Positions 1 through 12,858 of a stretch of 64,000 bases of DNA are shown piece after piece. This stretch comes from Druceiella hillmani (taxonomy: Eukaryota > Arthropoda > Insecta > Lepidoptera > Hepialidae), in assembly GCA_039881145.1 (NCBI GenBank), contig JAYKKI010000016.1:13770501-13834500 (forward strand), given 5' to 3'. Positions within the stretch are counted from its first letter, which is position 1. Every line of letters starts with the position of its first letter. The notes below the pieces were generated by a model that was not told where the DNA came from, searched no databases, and worked only from the letters and a program-made list of their open reading frames with translations. The position numbers were made by a program, and so were the translations under genes.

Positions 1-1391
1 TAACATATAGTAAAGGGGTCAACAACAAAATCGATCTAAGAACAAATCAGCAAACATTTTGGATTGTTTAACCAGGACTGTACCAGTACACTTCTTGTTG
101 TATCTACTTTGTTATTTTCCATTAAAACTATCTATGCCATAAAATCCAAACTTTCACTACATAAATTTCAAGATCATAAAACTTTGACATCGATTTTTAT
201 TTAGGAGGTAATAAAAGCTTTGAAGCTTATACTTTTTTTTATTATGGGAAGGTTTATACAATTTTTTTTAATTGTCCGATATTCGTTATTTTATGAGGCG
301 CTATTATCGTTATGATAATATATTCTTGAAAAAATGTTTTCAGTAATATTCCCTTCACCATACAATTTACTATACACGATATAAAATAATTTATTTTCCG
401 TTATTGATATGGTAAAATTTAAAATTTTACTTTTTTACATATGTTCCTTGAAATTTCATTATGTTATAAAATATATAGCTTGTAGTGACTTCTTTCTAGA
501 TTCCCGTCTGTCTTCTTTATATAGAGTATTAGAAAAAATCTAGAACGGATGATCTTGATGATTAATAAATAATTGCTCTATGGGAAGACTGATGCATTTA
601 TATTAACTGATGCAATCATTTCATCTTCGTGTGCTTAGTCTAATGATATTTACGGTGCTCTTGTAATTTCTCTAAGACTAGTGATCTATATCATATTCTG
701 CTGCAAATCGTTCAAAAGCAGCAAAACCACCCACACTTTGTTCTAGTCTTTAATTACGTTACGAAAATAATTCTCCTTTCTTTCGAATATATATTTTGCC
801 TTTCTCAATTTTTTTATATTTGACTGTTACATCTGGAACAGACTCAATAGAAAGTGTTTAAGTGAGTGCAATACAAATTTGATTCATGTTCTTAACCTGT
901 CACTATGCACCTTCAAAGACCTGTCTAATAAATAGCTGTATTTTGATAATATAAATAGGTGTAAATATTAGTGATATGTTTAAAATGTAAATAATCTATA
1001 AAAGTATGCATAAACAATAACAAAGTTATAACATTTAATAAATTTCATAAAAACAGTAATTTTGTTATTTGTAAATTGTAACGAAAAATTTATAAAAACC
1101 ACTTGTATAATTATAGATAGTTTCAGTTCAGTTTACGTATATTTGAAGACATTCTTTGTTTATTAAATATGGATGAAATAGAAACTGTTGTGTAAAGAGC
1201 TGTGGATCTAAATTTTCAATAAAATAGGCTTAAATTTGTATCGTAAGAAATATTAAACATGAGGTAAAATACTATATTTACGAGGAAGACCTGTCCAATA
1301 TTTGCAGGGTTAGAAAAGTATCTAAATAAAGAAGTCTTCATCTGAATATTAATTTTGTAGTTGGTTTAATACCTTTTTTGAGGAGATCAAG

Positions 1392-1447
<56 letters not shown>

Positions 1448-3110
1448 CGTTATTGTTATAATCTCATTTTTATTTGTAATTTTCTGATTATTATTAATTT
1501 ATTTACCCCTTATTATTTGAATCTGAAAACATAAAAAAGTAAGTTCAAAGGTTGTAAAGGACATTTTATAAAAAACCTATATAATCAATAATTTTTTCGC
1601 GTCTGCCAGAAACGGAAGATTTTCTGCATTTTATTACAATCAGATACTATGAATCATTTTCAAGATAAGAAAAATATATTACCTAGACAATTTAAAATTC
1701 TACAGATAGCTGATTCAGACTTTATTTTGCAGCAGGAAAAGGAGCCAAAAGCTTCACAAAATTCACGAGATTGACTAAACTTGTTTGAGTTCAACGTCAA
1801 ACTAAAAACTGCAGCGCTCGCGTTTTCATTGCTTACTGCGAACTTTGCTCGCAACAAATGGATAAGATCTACGAGAACTCTCGCTGTGTCATTGGATGTA
1901 AAGGGACTACATGAGATAGGTACTCTTCAAGTTACGAAACTGTTAAGTTTTACTTGTCGGTCAGAGTCCAGATGAGTGCAAATATATATCAGATTCATTT
2001 GACCATATTGAGGGTTAAAAGGTTTATATTTGTCACGCAAATTTCTGACGAGACGCTTTACAAACTTATGTGTTCCCGTATATATCTAATTATATACAGT
2101 TTTTTCCTCACAAAATTTCCTAATACATTTATTTATTTTATTGGTTTTGTGTTTTACGTTCTTCCAAAAAATCGTACTGTTAAGCTTTCAAAACATTTTG
2201 GACATAATCTCATTTTCTACGCTACTACATAAATAGAAATGAATATCTTTGTGCAAATAGAAAATACAAGAAAAAGAGAAAGGTGAGCTGAATTAATTGT
2301 TTTTCATGAATCTGGAATGTTGTCAATTATGTGTATTACTCTCAGTTTTAAATGTTAATTAGGATCATAAAAATTTAAGGAAACGTCGTGAATAAAATAG
2401 TTTTTTTTAAACTTTTAGTTACTGATGTTTATTTTATGCTAAATTACCTGAAGAATGTGATTTTTATTAATTCTAAAATTAAATAAAATTGAAGTCTACA
2501 GATGATGGAATTAATATATGTACAGAATTTTATTACCTGTCACTTTTGATCATACATTTCACGAGTGTTATGTTTGAGCAAAGTTTTTATAATTTTAGTT
2601 TAGCGACTATATAACAAGCTGAGAGAAATATGAAAAATTTACATAATATATTGCGAAAAAAATTAAAAAATTTTCTTTAATTATTATTGTCAATTTTGTT
2701 TAAGAGAATGAACAAAATTGTGAGAGTGAAAGTTTTCATATTGTAAAAAATATAACAAATGTAGATGTCGGTTTTAAAATTTTTTATCCATTTTAAAATA
2801 CAGTAAATTCCAGAATATGTAAGAAAGAAGAGGGATTACTTTTTTGTCGGATCTTAAAAATAATCATCACGTTAAGTCATGGAAACTTTAAATATAAATA
2901 AAAAAGATGCAATATAAATAATCAATCATGCACCGTTAATATTAAGTTTTGAAAGTCCATTTAATTTTATAAAATTTCTAACTTAATAATTTGTTTATAA
3001 ATATTAGTCCGTTTTGTGGCAAAAAATATTTCTTTAGATACTACAAAACACACTTATAAATGAAAACTTTTCCTGAAACAATAATAGATTTTGAGCAATG
3101 TTTTTTACTG
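1..3110. other. AT-rich non-coding stretch
   Basis: No coding region or RNA gene is supported here. The open frames at 1660-2232 are short and overlap on both strands without recognisable motifs. Apart from the (AT)n array at 1396-1445 I see only homopolymer-rich filler. Confidence 0.6.
1396..1445. repeat. (AT)n microsatellite
   Basis: Uninterrupted TA/AT dinucleotide repeat of about 50 bp, preceded by GTATG. It is one of at least eight long AT arrays in the window. Confidence 0.95.
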
Positions 3111-3119
3111 ACTTCCTTC

Positions 3120-3300
3120 ATATCGCCTTTTTCCGGTCATCTCTAGAGGTAGGCGTAAAACGAAGAATCCATTTCCCCGCACGGATCACATTCAATAGTG
3201 GATTGTTGTGCAAGATATGTGTTACGAAGATTTATAAAGAGCTTCTTACGCAGAAATAAAACGTTGTGTGGCGAAAGGATATAATTTTGATGTTAACGGA
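3120..3300. other. Complex-sequence block, possible conserved non-coding element
   Basis: Base composition becomes more balanced here, with several CG-containing words (GGCGTAAAACG, CCCCGCACGGATCAC, CTTACGCAG), against very AT-rich surroundings. No long open frame crosses it. In insect genomes such islands are often conserved regulatory sequence, but that is inference. It lies directly upstream of the hairpin at 3308. Confidence 0.3.
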
Positions 3301-3307
3301 GTTATGT

Positions 3308-3371
3308 ATATGTTAGACAGAGTTATATCCAAGCACAGTGGTGTGCTTGAACATAATTCTGTCTGGTGTGT
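3308..3371 (+). ncRNA. Candidate pre-miRNA-like hairpin
   Basis: Two 23-nt arms (3315-3337 and 3342-3364) flank a GTGG tetraloop. The arms pair at 21 of 23 positions on the plus strand, counting one G.U pair; the two mismatches are A-C and C-A. The stem extends outward by seven further pairs, mostly G.U. Because these wobbles pair only if the plus strand is transcribed, plus-strand RNA is the likelier product. No tandem copy or flanking target duplication is evident. I do not recognise either arm as a known miRNA. A small foldback transposon or a chance palindrome is the alternative. Confidence 0.4.
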
Positions 3372-3811
3372 TAAGTTATTTTGTTTCGGCATATTTCATC
3401 ATTTTTTTATTGATTTTTTGCAGTTTATGTTAATAATAACGTAACGTAAACTTTATATTGCTACCCAAGAAGGCATCTGCGTATATTTGTTATTCTACAT
3501 AATTCAATAATTATGAGTAAATGAATCTCGACTTGCGTTCAATTTGGAAGTATAGAACAGCTTTCAAGTAAAAAGAGGAAAGAAAGGGAGGTCGTAATTT
3601 TTTAAATAGCAGAAAAAGTAAATTAATGAACTTTTTTCTTTAAAACAATCAAAGATAAATTGAAAGTTGATGTAAAACAAAACTAAAACAATTTACTTTT
3701 TAATGTACCATATCTAGATTAACATGTGACATTTAACTGAGTTGATGAGCTATAACTGAAACTTTTCAGAATCTTTCTCGAAGATTACATGAAAATATAA
3801 TTTTATTTATA

Positions 3812-3815
<4 letters not shown>

Positions 3816-3874
<59 letters not shown>
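3816..3874. repeat. (AT)n microsatellite
   Basis: About 59 bp of uninterrupted AT dinucleotides, preceded by an imperfect ATATTTATAT lead-in. Confidence 0.95.
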
Positions 3875-3876
<2 letters not shown>

Positions 3877-4467
3877 TAGATTTTTTTAATTTTGGAGAAA
3901 TCAAACATTTTTCTCGCTTGTGAAAGATTACTAGCAAATATTAATACTGTGAAAAATAAATTATCGTTTATAAATATTTTAATAGCAAAACTATGTAACC
4001 TGAAATGTTTAAAATTGATATGAACTTTACGTATACATCAAACCCTCGTAGTGTTAGTTCTATGCGTAGTTATCAGGTTTATTTTTACTATTTTTTTTGT
4101 GAGACCTTCTTTTCACATTATATTTATAGTTTTAACAATTGGTAGGTGCAAAACATAATAGTTTTCTAGCAAAACTATGGATAAGCCCAGGTCAGTGAGA
4201 AAACCTCTCTGGTCCCTACTCCATTCTTACCATTATAATAGTTGGTCCATTGGATTTATAAATCATGAGAGTATTTGATGCTGTTCATTTGAAACTGTCA
4301 TATTTTAAAAGCAAATCGTATATCGGTCAACATTACCAGGGTGCGAAAATATGTGATTGGGCAACGCCATCCTTAAAGTTGTGGCAGTCTCAGTTGCATT
4401 CGCGGCGGTGGATTGAATAAACAGATGGAGACAGAGAGAAGGCAAGGGTGAAAAGAAAAGAAAAAAT

Positions 4468-4535
4468 AAGTCTCAATAGTATAACCCAAATAATGATAGT
4501 CTACTATCATTATTTGGGTTATACTATTGAGACTT
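4468..4535. repeat. Perfect 68-bp palindrome
   Basis: The 33-bp arms starting AAGTCTCAATAG are exact reverse complements, separated by only 2 bp (CT). Past a single mismatch the arms continue for four more pairs (AAAA against TTTT). Arms this perfect with almost no loop suggest a recent inverted duplication, such as a template switch, or a sequencing or assembly fold-back, rather than an old transposon. Confidence 0.9.
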
Positions 4536-4782
4536 CTTTTATAGAGACTTGACCGTTTCTTGGAATAACTAACAAGTTTATAATAACGATTTGATGGTAT
4601 ATATGTTTTCATTTAGGTCGCCTTTAAAATTACCGTACAGATACCAACTTAACACGCTGAACTATCCAGGAAGTTACCGTGAAATAAAGGGCGTTGCGCG
4701 GACTTCCATCATTTCAATCACTTTTTCAGTCACCTTATTTCATAAAATCCGATAATAAGCAGATTACGTTGAAACGCAGAGA

Positions 4783-5640
4783 ATTATCTCCACCACCTAT
4801 TCACCAATGAAAGAAATTTATTAGGTACTTTCCGAAATTACATCAAATTGACAAATTGAAAAATTTTACTTCTTATTTATATCAATGTTGCTGATAATAT
4901 AGGCTAATACAAAATAAGAAGATACTTAGCAACGCGTATAATGATGAAGACACTTATCAACGGGTATAATGTATGATAATAAACGAATGTCAGAATAGCG
5001 AAGTATGTCGTTCGATTATTGCTCCTCGGATAAGAGAGGGCGTGAGAGTATACGTTTTTGTTATATTATTATCTCCACCACCTATCCACCAAAAGAAAGA
5101 AATTTATTAGGTACTTTCCGAAATTACATCAAACTGACAAATTGAAAAATGTTACTTCTTATTTATATCAATGTTGCTGATAATATAGGCTAATACAAAA
5201 TAAGAAGATACTTATCAACGCGTATAATGATGAAGACACTTATCAACGGGTATAATGTATGATAATAAACGAATGTCAGAATAGCGAAGTATGTCATTCG
5301 ATTATTTCTCCTCGGATAAGAGAGGGCGTGAGAGTATACGTTTTTGTTATATTATTATCTCCACCACCTATCCACCAAAAGAAAGAAATTTATTAGGTAC
5401 TTTCCGAAATTACATCAAATTGACGAACTGAAAAAAATTACTTCTTATTTATATGAATGTTGCTGATAATATAAGCTAATACAAAATTAGAAGAAACTTA
5501 TCAACGCGTATAATGATAAAGACACTTATCAACGGGTATAATATATAATAATAAACGAATGTCAGAATAGCGAAGTGTGTCGTTCGATTATTGCTCCTCG
5601 GATAAGGGACGGCGTGAGAGTATAAATTTTTGTTATATTG
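4783..5640. repeat. Tandem repeat, three copies of about 285 bp
   Basis: Three head-to-tail copies start at about 4783, 5068 and 5354, each opening with ATTATCTCCACCACCTAT and ending near GTTTTTGTTATATT. Copies one and two are nearly identical; the third has more substitutions. Each unit holds an internal doublet of the type CTTATCAACGSGTATAATG and a CG-containing end (GGATAAGAGAGGGCGTGAGAG). It is satellite-like, or the internal array of a transposon. No open frame runs through it. Confidence 0.95.
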
Positions 5641-8600
5641 ACTCAAGAATTAAATTGAAATAGAAAATGGGTTCATATTTAAGTCATAAATTAATAGGAA
5701 AGCAGTTTAAAACTTTTTTGAAACAAAAATTATTCAGTCGAAAAAATGAAAATTTACGATTTATTTTTGCGATATTTATTATTTATTTCTTCCTATCTCA
5801 GTCCATTGCAGTGCACCGACGAGTTCTGACAAAACAATCGCATGCAAGCAGTCCACTATTTGCGTGATGTATGGAGTCACTATAGGTGGAGTCACTTTTA
5901 GCAGATTTCTAACTCATTAGTTAGTTTAAATACGGAGAAACTGGAATATATTTGGAATATATTATGGAATATATTGGGCTTTTAGTGTATAGAGCTTTTT
6001 TAAAATTTATTAAAAAATCAAGGAAATTTTGAAAGGGACCCACCTCCTCAAGATTTTTTCAGTTGAGAACTCTATAAAATGATAAACAGGGATTAATAAC
6101 ATTGATGAGGGTTTGCACTTATTTTAGAAAGCGCGAAACAGAATACATAATATTCTTTTCAGTTTACATTTGTGTACACAACATGTAACATTTATGGTTA
6201 ACATAATTTTTAAACTTTAACTTGGATGGTTTTTTCTTATAATATTCAGAAACGCGTACATGTTTTCACCGTAGGCGTATCTAGCTGTATGTCATGTTAA
6301 GTAATATTTTCTGAAATACTTACCAAAATATAGAATGATGGTTAGTTTTTAATTTACATTGATGTGACAATGTGACTCCTTATGTTGTTAAAAGAAACCT
6401 ATTGAATGGAAATGGAACTCGCAATAGGAGTATTCTGCTACTTGCACATTTATGCACATGTAAATATTTAAGCGCTTATAGCATTTCTATTCGGTTATTT
6501 ACTAACATTAATTTAATTTTTCCCGATGTAAACAGTGTAAGTATATCCCCCACAGGATATAAAAAATTTAACAAAAAATCGTTTATTTACATTGGCCGCT
6601 TCTTTTTTTTTTATAAATAAGCATCTGGTGTGGATGGAGAGGTGAGTGACTTTTTAAGGACACTCTTTTTTTGAGGTAATGATTACATCCACACTATTTT
6701 TTAGGGTAGAAAAGTGATTGTGGGTACTGTAATACTTCAATGAACAGCTTAATAGACTTAGTTTGTGATTGCTATCATGCAAGGACTCTACTTTCCCGAT
6801 TTGCTTCTCTCATCCTAGGGTTTTCCCATTTCGTTTAATTTATCGATTAGTAAACGCGTTAACGGCATGTCCGAACATTCCTTTCAATGTTAATTTTATC
6901 AGGGTGTCTGACCTTCGAAGTATTTTGTGATTTATATATTTTTTTCAGTTTATATTTTATATTATTTATACAATCCTTCAGCTGTGTAGAGATATATCGC
7001 TCTTTTGTAAATTCGATTTTTGATTTTATGAAATTTATATTTGCAAGAATTTTTAGTTGTAATGGACTAGAATTCGCATTTTCAGAGAGTTATTTTTACA
7101 GTTATGGTAAATGATTACATAATTTTTTTTTCTAAATGTTCCATGAGATCCATTATGTAGATTTCAATACAATTATGTAAAATATATGCAAAATATATCC
7201 ATTTATAACACTAGATTTACATTGAGATGGAAATAAATATATGAAGTACTGAGTATTTGGTATTACAATGAATAAAACATTGAATAAATTAATTTGATTA
7301 AAATAAATGATTGATGTTATTTAAAGAAAAAATACGAGTAAATTCGGTATTTTACGTCAATTTTAATAAGGGAAACAAATATTAACATAGTTTTAGGATG
7401 GCGGGTGTCTAAAGAATTTCCCCGACAATAAACCTATCACGAATTATACAATTCCGGTTCGTCGATTATGATTTTGAGTTCATTGATTATCGTTTTGAGT
7501 AACTATTATATTTTATTTTCGTCTTCAATTTAAAATGAATATTTTACGCTATTTAATTCTCTTAGTTTCAGCCCTTATGTTTTCGAAAACAAGCACGAGC
7601 AGAACTTTCACTACGAGGGCTTCTTACACCGTTCATAAACATTTAACTATATCGGAATTCCCATTAAACTATTTCCAAAATTTTAATTTTTTATGACGAA
7701 AATATATTGCGCAGAAAGATTTAATAGAAATTTTAAAACAGTGGGATAATTATCCATTTATTTCTCATCTTAGTCTGATCTATTAAAAAAATTGCTATTG
7801 AAGCTAAAGACTTCACCAATTTAAATTTTCAGTAGCTCGTTCAATTTTACTTTGATCGATTAAAAAAAATTAGGTTTCATAAATTATTATTATTTATCAA
7901 AATATAAATTAGTCACAAAAATAAGCAAGAAACTGATAGAAAATGTAAACAAAAATAAATTGAGAAAAGCTAGTACTCAAGTGTTTGTAAATTTTAATTT
8001 CATTATGGTTATTATATAATGCGTTATGAAATATTTAAAAGCTCTATTTTTGGTTGCTTATGATTTTTGTCAAAATTATAAGACTGTAAATGTAACTAAA
8101 AAATACTTCACAAATGTGCAGCAGCTATCTTGATATAACGTATGTATGTAAAAAATTCAAATAAGTCAAATTGAAAAAAAAAACATTCTTTGAAGTTAAT
8201 TGAATTGATGATACAGGGTGATTAAAGTCTAAAGAAAAAGCTTAATTTTAATTACGAGAGTTGCATTCGTGCCCTATTGATTCGTTTCAAAACATAAAAT
8301 AATGAACGGGTTTAGTCTGATTTGGTTTACCAAAGAATTTGCATTGTACATATTAGCATTCCCTAGCATTCCATTTTCACTTGTATAAAAACATTTTTTT
8401 AATCCGAAATTTTGGAGCGAAACATGGGATAGTAGTGATTCCATAGTCTAATCTAATCTAAAACTGATATTAAAAAATATACATACTGAAGAGCTTTTCT
8501 TGATTAAACAAAACTTGTTGGAGAAGGTGAGTACTTTTTTCATAAAAAACGGTACTTGATTTTTTTAATAAAAAAATGGTCAGTTTTTTTGGAAAAAAAA

Positions 8601-9730
8601 TTTGGCAGCTTTTTATGTGCTATATCAAATCTTAAGCTGATATGAAATTAATAAAATGTGTATAAAATAACAATTCAAGGGAAATTTCTGACATCTTTAG
8701 TAGTTAAATTTTCAGACACAATATATATGTAACAAGAGTATTTGGAGATGTGACTTTGTTGATTCGAAACAAGTTTTGAGCGAGTTAATTTTACTTTTTA
8801 ATTTTACTATCATTTATAGTTATTTAGTTGAAAAATTATACATATTTATCCGTAGCCTGTGATTTGTGATTTGTCTCTTTCGAGTTTTAATAACCTTCTT
8901 GCGTTTATTGAGTCACTTAGAAGTTTCACGCTGTATGAAATGTATTTTGAAAATACCGCAATACTAGCGGTGTGAATATCTATAAAAGGTCGGGTCTATA
9001 GGGCTATGACTTAATGAAATAAGAGTCAGAGAAATTTCGGGGAAACAAGTTATTACCCCACTCAAAAAGGGTAATTAATTAGACTATTTTTTTATGTTCT
9101 CTCCTACATTCTGACTTAACTTATATGCGAAGATATTTAAAAAAAAACTCTACAGATATTACTACATTTTCATCACATTCTTTTACATTTTAGTTAACCC
9201 GCACTGTCTACATTTTAGTTTGAACTTACTGCATTCGTTGTGTTACAATTCTGGTCTAGTAAATTAATTTTTCAATTTCATTATTGAATTTTTTATTTTT
9301 CAAAATTTTCACATTGACCCTGTTCCCTGACTTGTGATAAGATTTTGCTCCTTAAATTAAGTTGAAAGATGCCAGATTTACTCTTACTGACAAAAAGCTA
9401 GTAAACGTACCTGCTATATTACTGCACGTTCCGAATGACATTTAAAAACAAATTTATGTGAAACAATCTAGATATCAGGACTTACCTTCACAATACAAAA
9501 TAGTGTCTTGTGAAGGTGATATTGAAAATAATTAATTGGAAATGCTAATACCGCAAAAGCTTATTATAGACGTATTCGTACTTCGTAACTATTTTGAATA
9601 GATGATAAGGAACTTTTGTCGAATTTTATATTTTTATAAAGAAATCCTTAATGTTTATAAAATAAATTATTAAATAAATAAGGTAAATATGATTACGGTA
9701 AGAAACTTAAAATTAATTTCCATTTGAGTG
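5641..9730. other. AT-rich non-coding stretch
   Basis: No gene is supported. Open frames at 5667-5867, 6372-6620 and 6887-7114 encode low-complexity peptides without motifs. The phrase ACAGGGTGATTAAAG near 8213 resembles a transposon terminus, but I found no matching inverted end. A small complementary pair, TGTGGATG/CATCCACA, flanks about 45 bp near 6640. Confidence 0.5.
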
Positions 9731-9739
9731 TATTTCGAA

Positions 9740-9980
9740 GCGAACTTTCCATTTGCAGCATCCTGTTTATTGCACAGAGTTTACAGAGATAAACTTCGAG
9801 ACGTACGTCCAATTCCTTACACGAAATGCACTTAATAGCGAATTGCCGCACGAGCTGTGCAACATGATGAGGATAAACAGGTTGTAACCCTAAAAAGCTC
9901 TTTATGCCAGAAACCGCAGTTTCACGGGAGTCGCGTTTTATGGGGAAAGGATGTTAGCTGTGAGGTTGAGAGGGATGTAT
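9740..9980. other. Complex-sequence block, possible regulatory element
   Basis: A roughly 240-bp island of balanced composition in AT-rich filler, with words such as CATCCTGTTTATTGCACAG, GAGGATAAACAGG and GCGTTTTATGG. TTTATTG, TTTATGC and TTTATGG match the core preferences of posterior Hox and Caudal-type homeodomains, and AAACA suits Fork-head proteins. No coding frame crosses it. A regulatory role is inferred from composition and motifs only. Confidence 0.35.
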
Positions 9981-11749
9981 TTAAACTTCGTTGTATTTTA
10001 TATTTAAACTTCGTTGATGTTTCTGCTTAAGTTGGAAAGTAATATTTTAAGTTTATTTGTTTGGAAGAAACAATACAACTCACATCTTATGTAACTTGAT
10101 AATGTAATCCATGAAGAATAATTGAGTTCTTTGGATCACGATACCGTATTGAGGTGAGTATATTGAGGTGAGTTCATTTTTGAACGAAAGGTAAATTTTG
10201 TATTTATAGTTGATTGAGTATTGATTAACAGGGTTGCAAGAAAATTAAATCTCGGTATAAAAAATTCTGAAAGAAATATGGAAGAAAATTTTTTTGAAAT
10301 TACTTATTTACGTAAGCTAAAGATTTTTCTTTAAAATAATTTAAATCTTTCAAAAAATAATGTGAACTTTTATCTTATATTTAAGAGAATATAAACAATT
10401 GAAAAAAGAGAATATATAGGTTTTTAACACTATATAGACCTGAAATTAGGAAAATAGGTCTACGCTAGCAATAAAATAAAGTAACATTTACCAAAATTAC
10501 TTTTTTGAAAGAAGTAGCACATGTATATAGAAACTTTTAAAATATTTTTGTTAAGTACTGGATTTTCTTACATATTTTTTCTTGCACTATATTCTGCAAA
10601 ACCATAAATTTGTATATTACTCTTATTCAATAATACTTAAATAAATCAATTTTGAATTTTGGTATCACTTATTTTTATTTTTACTTGATATCTGAAATTA
10701 ATTTTTTTAAATTTTAATATTATTTCTTAACATTGTAACATATTCATCGATATAAGTTATTACATATTCTTTTCAATTCAAAATTAGAAAAAATATAATA
10801 CAATCAGTAACCACCTTTTATGATCTTAGTTGCCTGGTTGCAGAGTAGCAGAGAGCAGAGGTAAGAAAAACAATCGACAAATAATATTATTTTTGGACAA
10901 GATTCCATTTTCTCATGAAATAATTAGGTAAAATTACTTTATACTTTACAACAACCATATCATTCTTCCCTTCCACAAAAATTTCTGCAGATAGGTTTTG
11001 AAAATGCCTATTAATTTTTACGGAAATATTTCTATTTTCATCTTTAACTTGACGGAAACCGAATATTCTCACGGCGAACTAATTTAAAATCAATTATATT
11101 TTCATAGATTTTCTTTTCCAAGTATCATAATCGTTTAAACGATTTAAAAAATTTTATGATCTTTTCAAATATTTTGTTGATTTACATGCTACCTATTAGG
11201 CTAACCTTTCTTGTAATATAACATATTTTTTTATTAATTGTATTTTATTTAGAAACCTTTGAGGAAAAATAAAAATTACAATCAAAAAGGATCCGCGATA
11301 ATATTATAATTTTTTTAATTAAGTACATTTTACTTGGGATTATAAACAAGCAACTGTGTTTACCATCCAAAGTAAAATGTTTCCCATTAACTATAAAACT
11401 GATGTAACTTGATATAACACTATGTCGATTGTTAACAAAATGGCACGTCATATCGTATGCAGAAAACATACCAGCGATACTTCGTTAAACAATATCTCCA
11501 TGTATCGTTCTACCTTATAGCGCATTACGAAAATGTCAAGTCCATGCTGGCATTTCTGAGGTAATTTTATGCAGCCCACTTAAATTTTCTCAAACTCTAT
11601 AAATTCAATACAACATTTTGCTTACTAACGTTATCATAAGTATGTTGGTTGATATAACGTATTTAAGGTGGCTACACAATAACCTGTAGGTACTCGAATT
11701 TTAGTGAATGATAATACAATATTTTCAATTTAATTGCCTTTGGTATTTA
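9981..11749. other. AT-rich non-coding stretch
   Basis: No gene seen. It contains a short direct duplication of ATTTAAACTTCGTTG near 9980-10017 and another of ATTGAGGTGAG near 10150-10170. The minus-strand open frames at 10887-11072 and 11245-11469 have no recognisable motifs. Confidence 0.5.
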
Positions 11750-11974
11750 GGGCAGCTATACGAGTAATGATAAACTTGTACAAGTTTAGATTTGCACAAG
11801 TAAACAGTAACGAGTGTTTGAAAATTTTTGCGCTAATTGTACTTTATGTTAGCGCAAAAATCTTCAAACATTTAAAAAAATCTTAAATTATACTTTATAT
11901 TAGCGCTATTATACTTAAGTTTATTTATGCAAGTCTAAACTTGCAAAAGTACATCATTATGTGCATAGCTACCC
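11750..11974. mobile_element. Foldback MITE-like element with TTA duplication
   Basis: Outer inverted ends begin GGGCAGCTATACGAG on the left and, read from the right, GGGTAGCTATGCACA. The complementarity continues through TAATGAT and CAAGTTTAGA. Directly outside both ends lies TTA (11747-11749 and 11975-11977), a plausible 3-bp target duplication. GGG termini with a 3-bp TWA duplication are typical of PIF/Harbinger elements, so a non-autonomous Harbinger-type MITE is the likeliest identity. An inner hairpin (11816-11869) has 21-nt arms with one mismatch around GCGCTAA. Confidence 0.6.
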
Positions 11975-12801
11975 TTACTTTGCTTTATGATTATTATGTA
12001 TGAAAAGATGTAGTATCAAAACATATTTGTTTTCTATTTTGTGTAACTGAAAAAAGGGTACTGACCCTTAAAACTAGTATTGTTTTGTAGTAGTGATAAC
12101 TTTTATTATTATAACATGCTTAAAACTTATAAAATTTTTGTTTCCTTCCTTTTAGTATTTTTAATTGCGTGTCAAAATTTATTCCAATAACGAATGGTTT
12201 ATATACAATTTTGGATTGTGTATATTTTACCAGTAAATGTGATATTAGCATTTAAGTATTTGGGTTTTGAAACTTTTTTACCTTCTATCTAAAGTTAGAT
12301 ATAAAATAAACACTGAGATTGCATTTAAATACTTTTAATTATTATTAGCAAAAACTTAAAATAGTGAAATGAGAAAGATGAATATGATTACATGTTATCA
12401 ATTTATTTATATTAAACTTTTGTAGGAATATGTTTATAATCTTTTTGTAAATAGTTTATTTTTTTAGTCGAAATTATTATTCATAAATGATAAAAGCATT
12501 CAAAATATTTTTACTATAATTGAAATTAGGATTCGTCAATATTGTATTTCTTAGTCTTAGCTATGTGAAAAGTTACGATATTAATAAAAACAAATTCTCA
12601 ATAAAGAAAACAAACACGAATTGAATACGGAGTTATAATAAATCTCGTACAGACCTAAATTATTTTACACGAAAATAACATTAAAACACTCTTATTTTTA
12701 ATTAAAACTGGCTTAATTTTTTGAAACTGTAAATTAGTTTTATTAAATTTATTCCAAAAATTAGTGAACTAAATTACGTATTTTTTATTTTTATATATTT
12801 C

Positions 12802-12858
12802 TTGTTACTAACACACTCGGTTCTACGCGTTTGTTACTAACACACTCGGTTCTACGCG
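12802..12858. repeat. 29-bp tandem duplication
   Basis: The phrase TTGTTACTAACACACTCGG, continuing into TTCTACGCG, occurs twice head to tail with no mismatch. Its composition is higher in C and G than the surrounding sequence. Confidence 0.95.

Noticed and set aside
8213..8240. ACAGGGTGATTAAAG, like a transposon end
   Set aside because: No matching inverted end or target duplication was found nearby.
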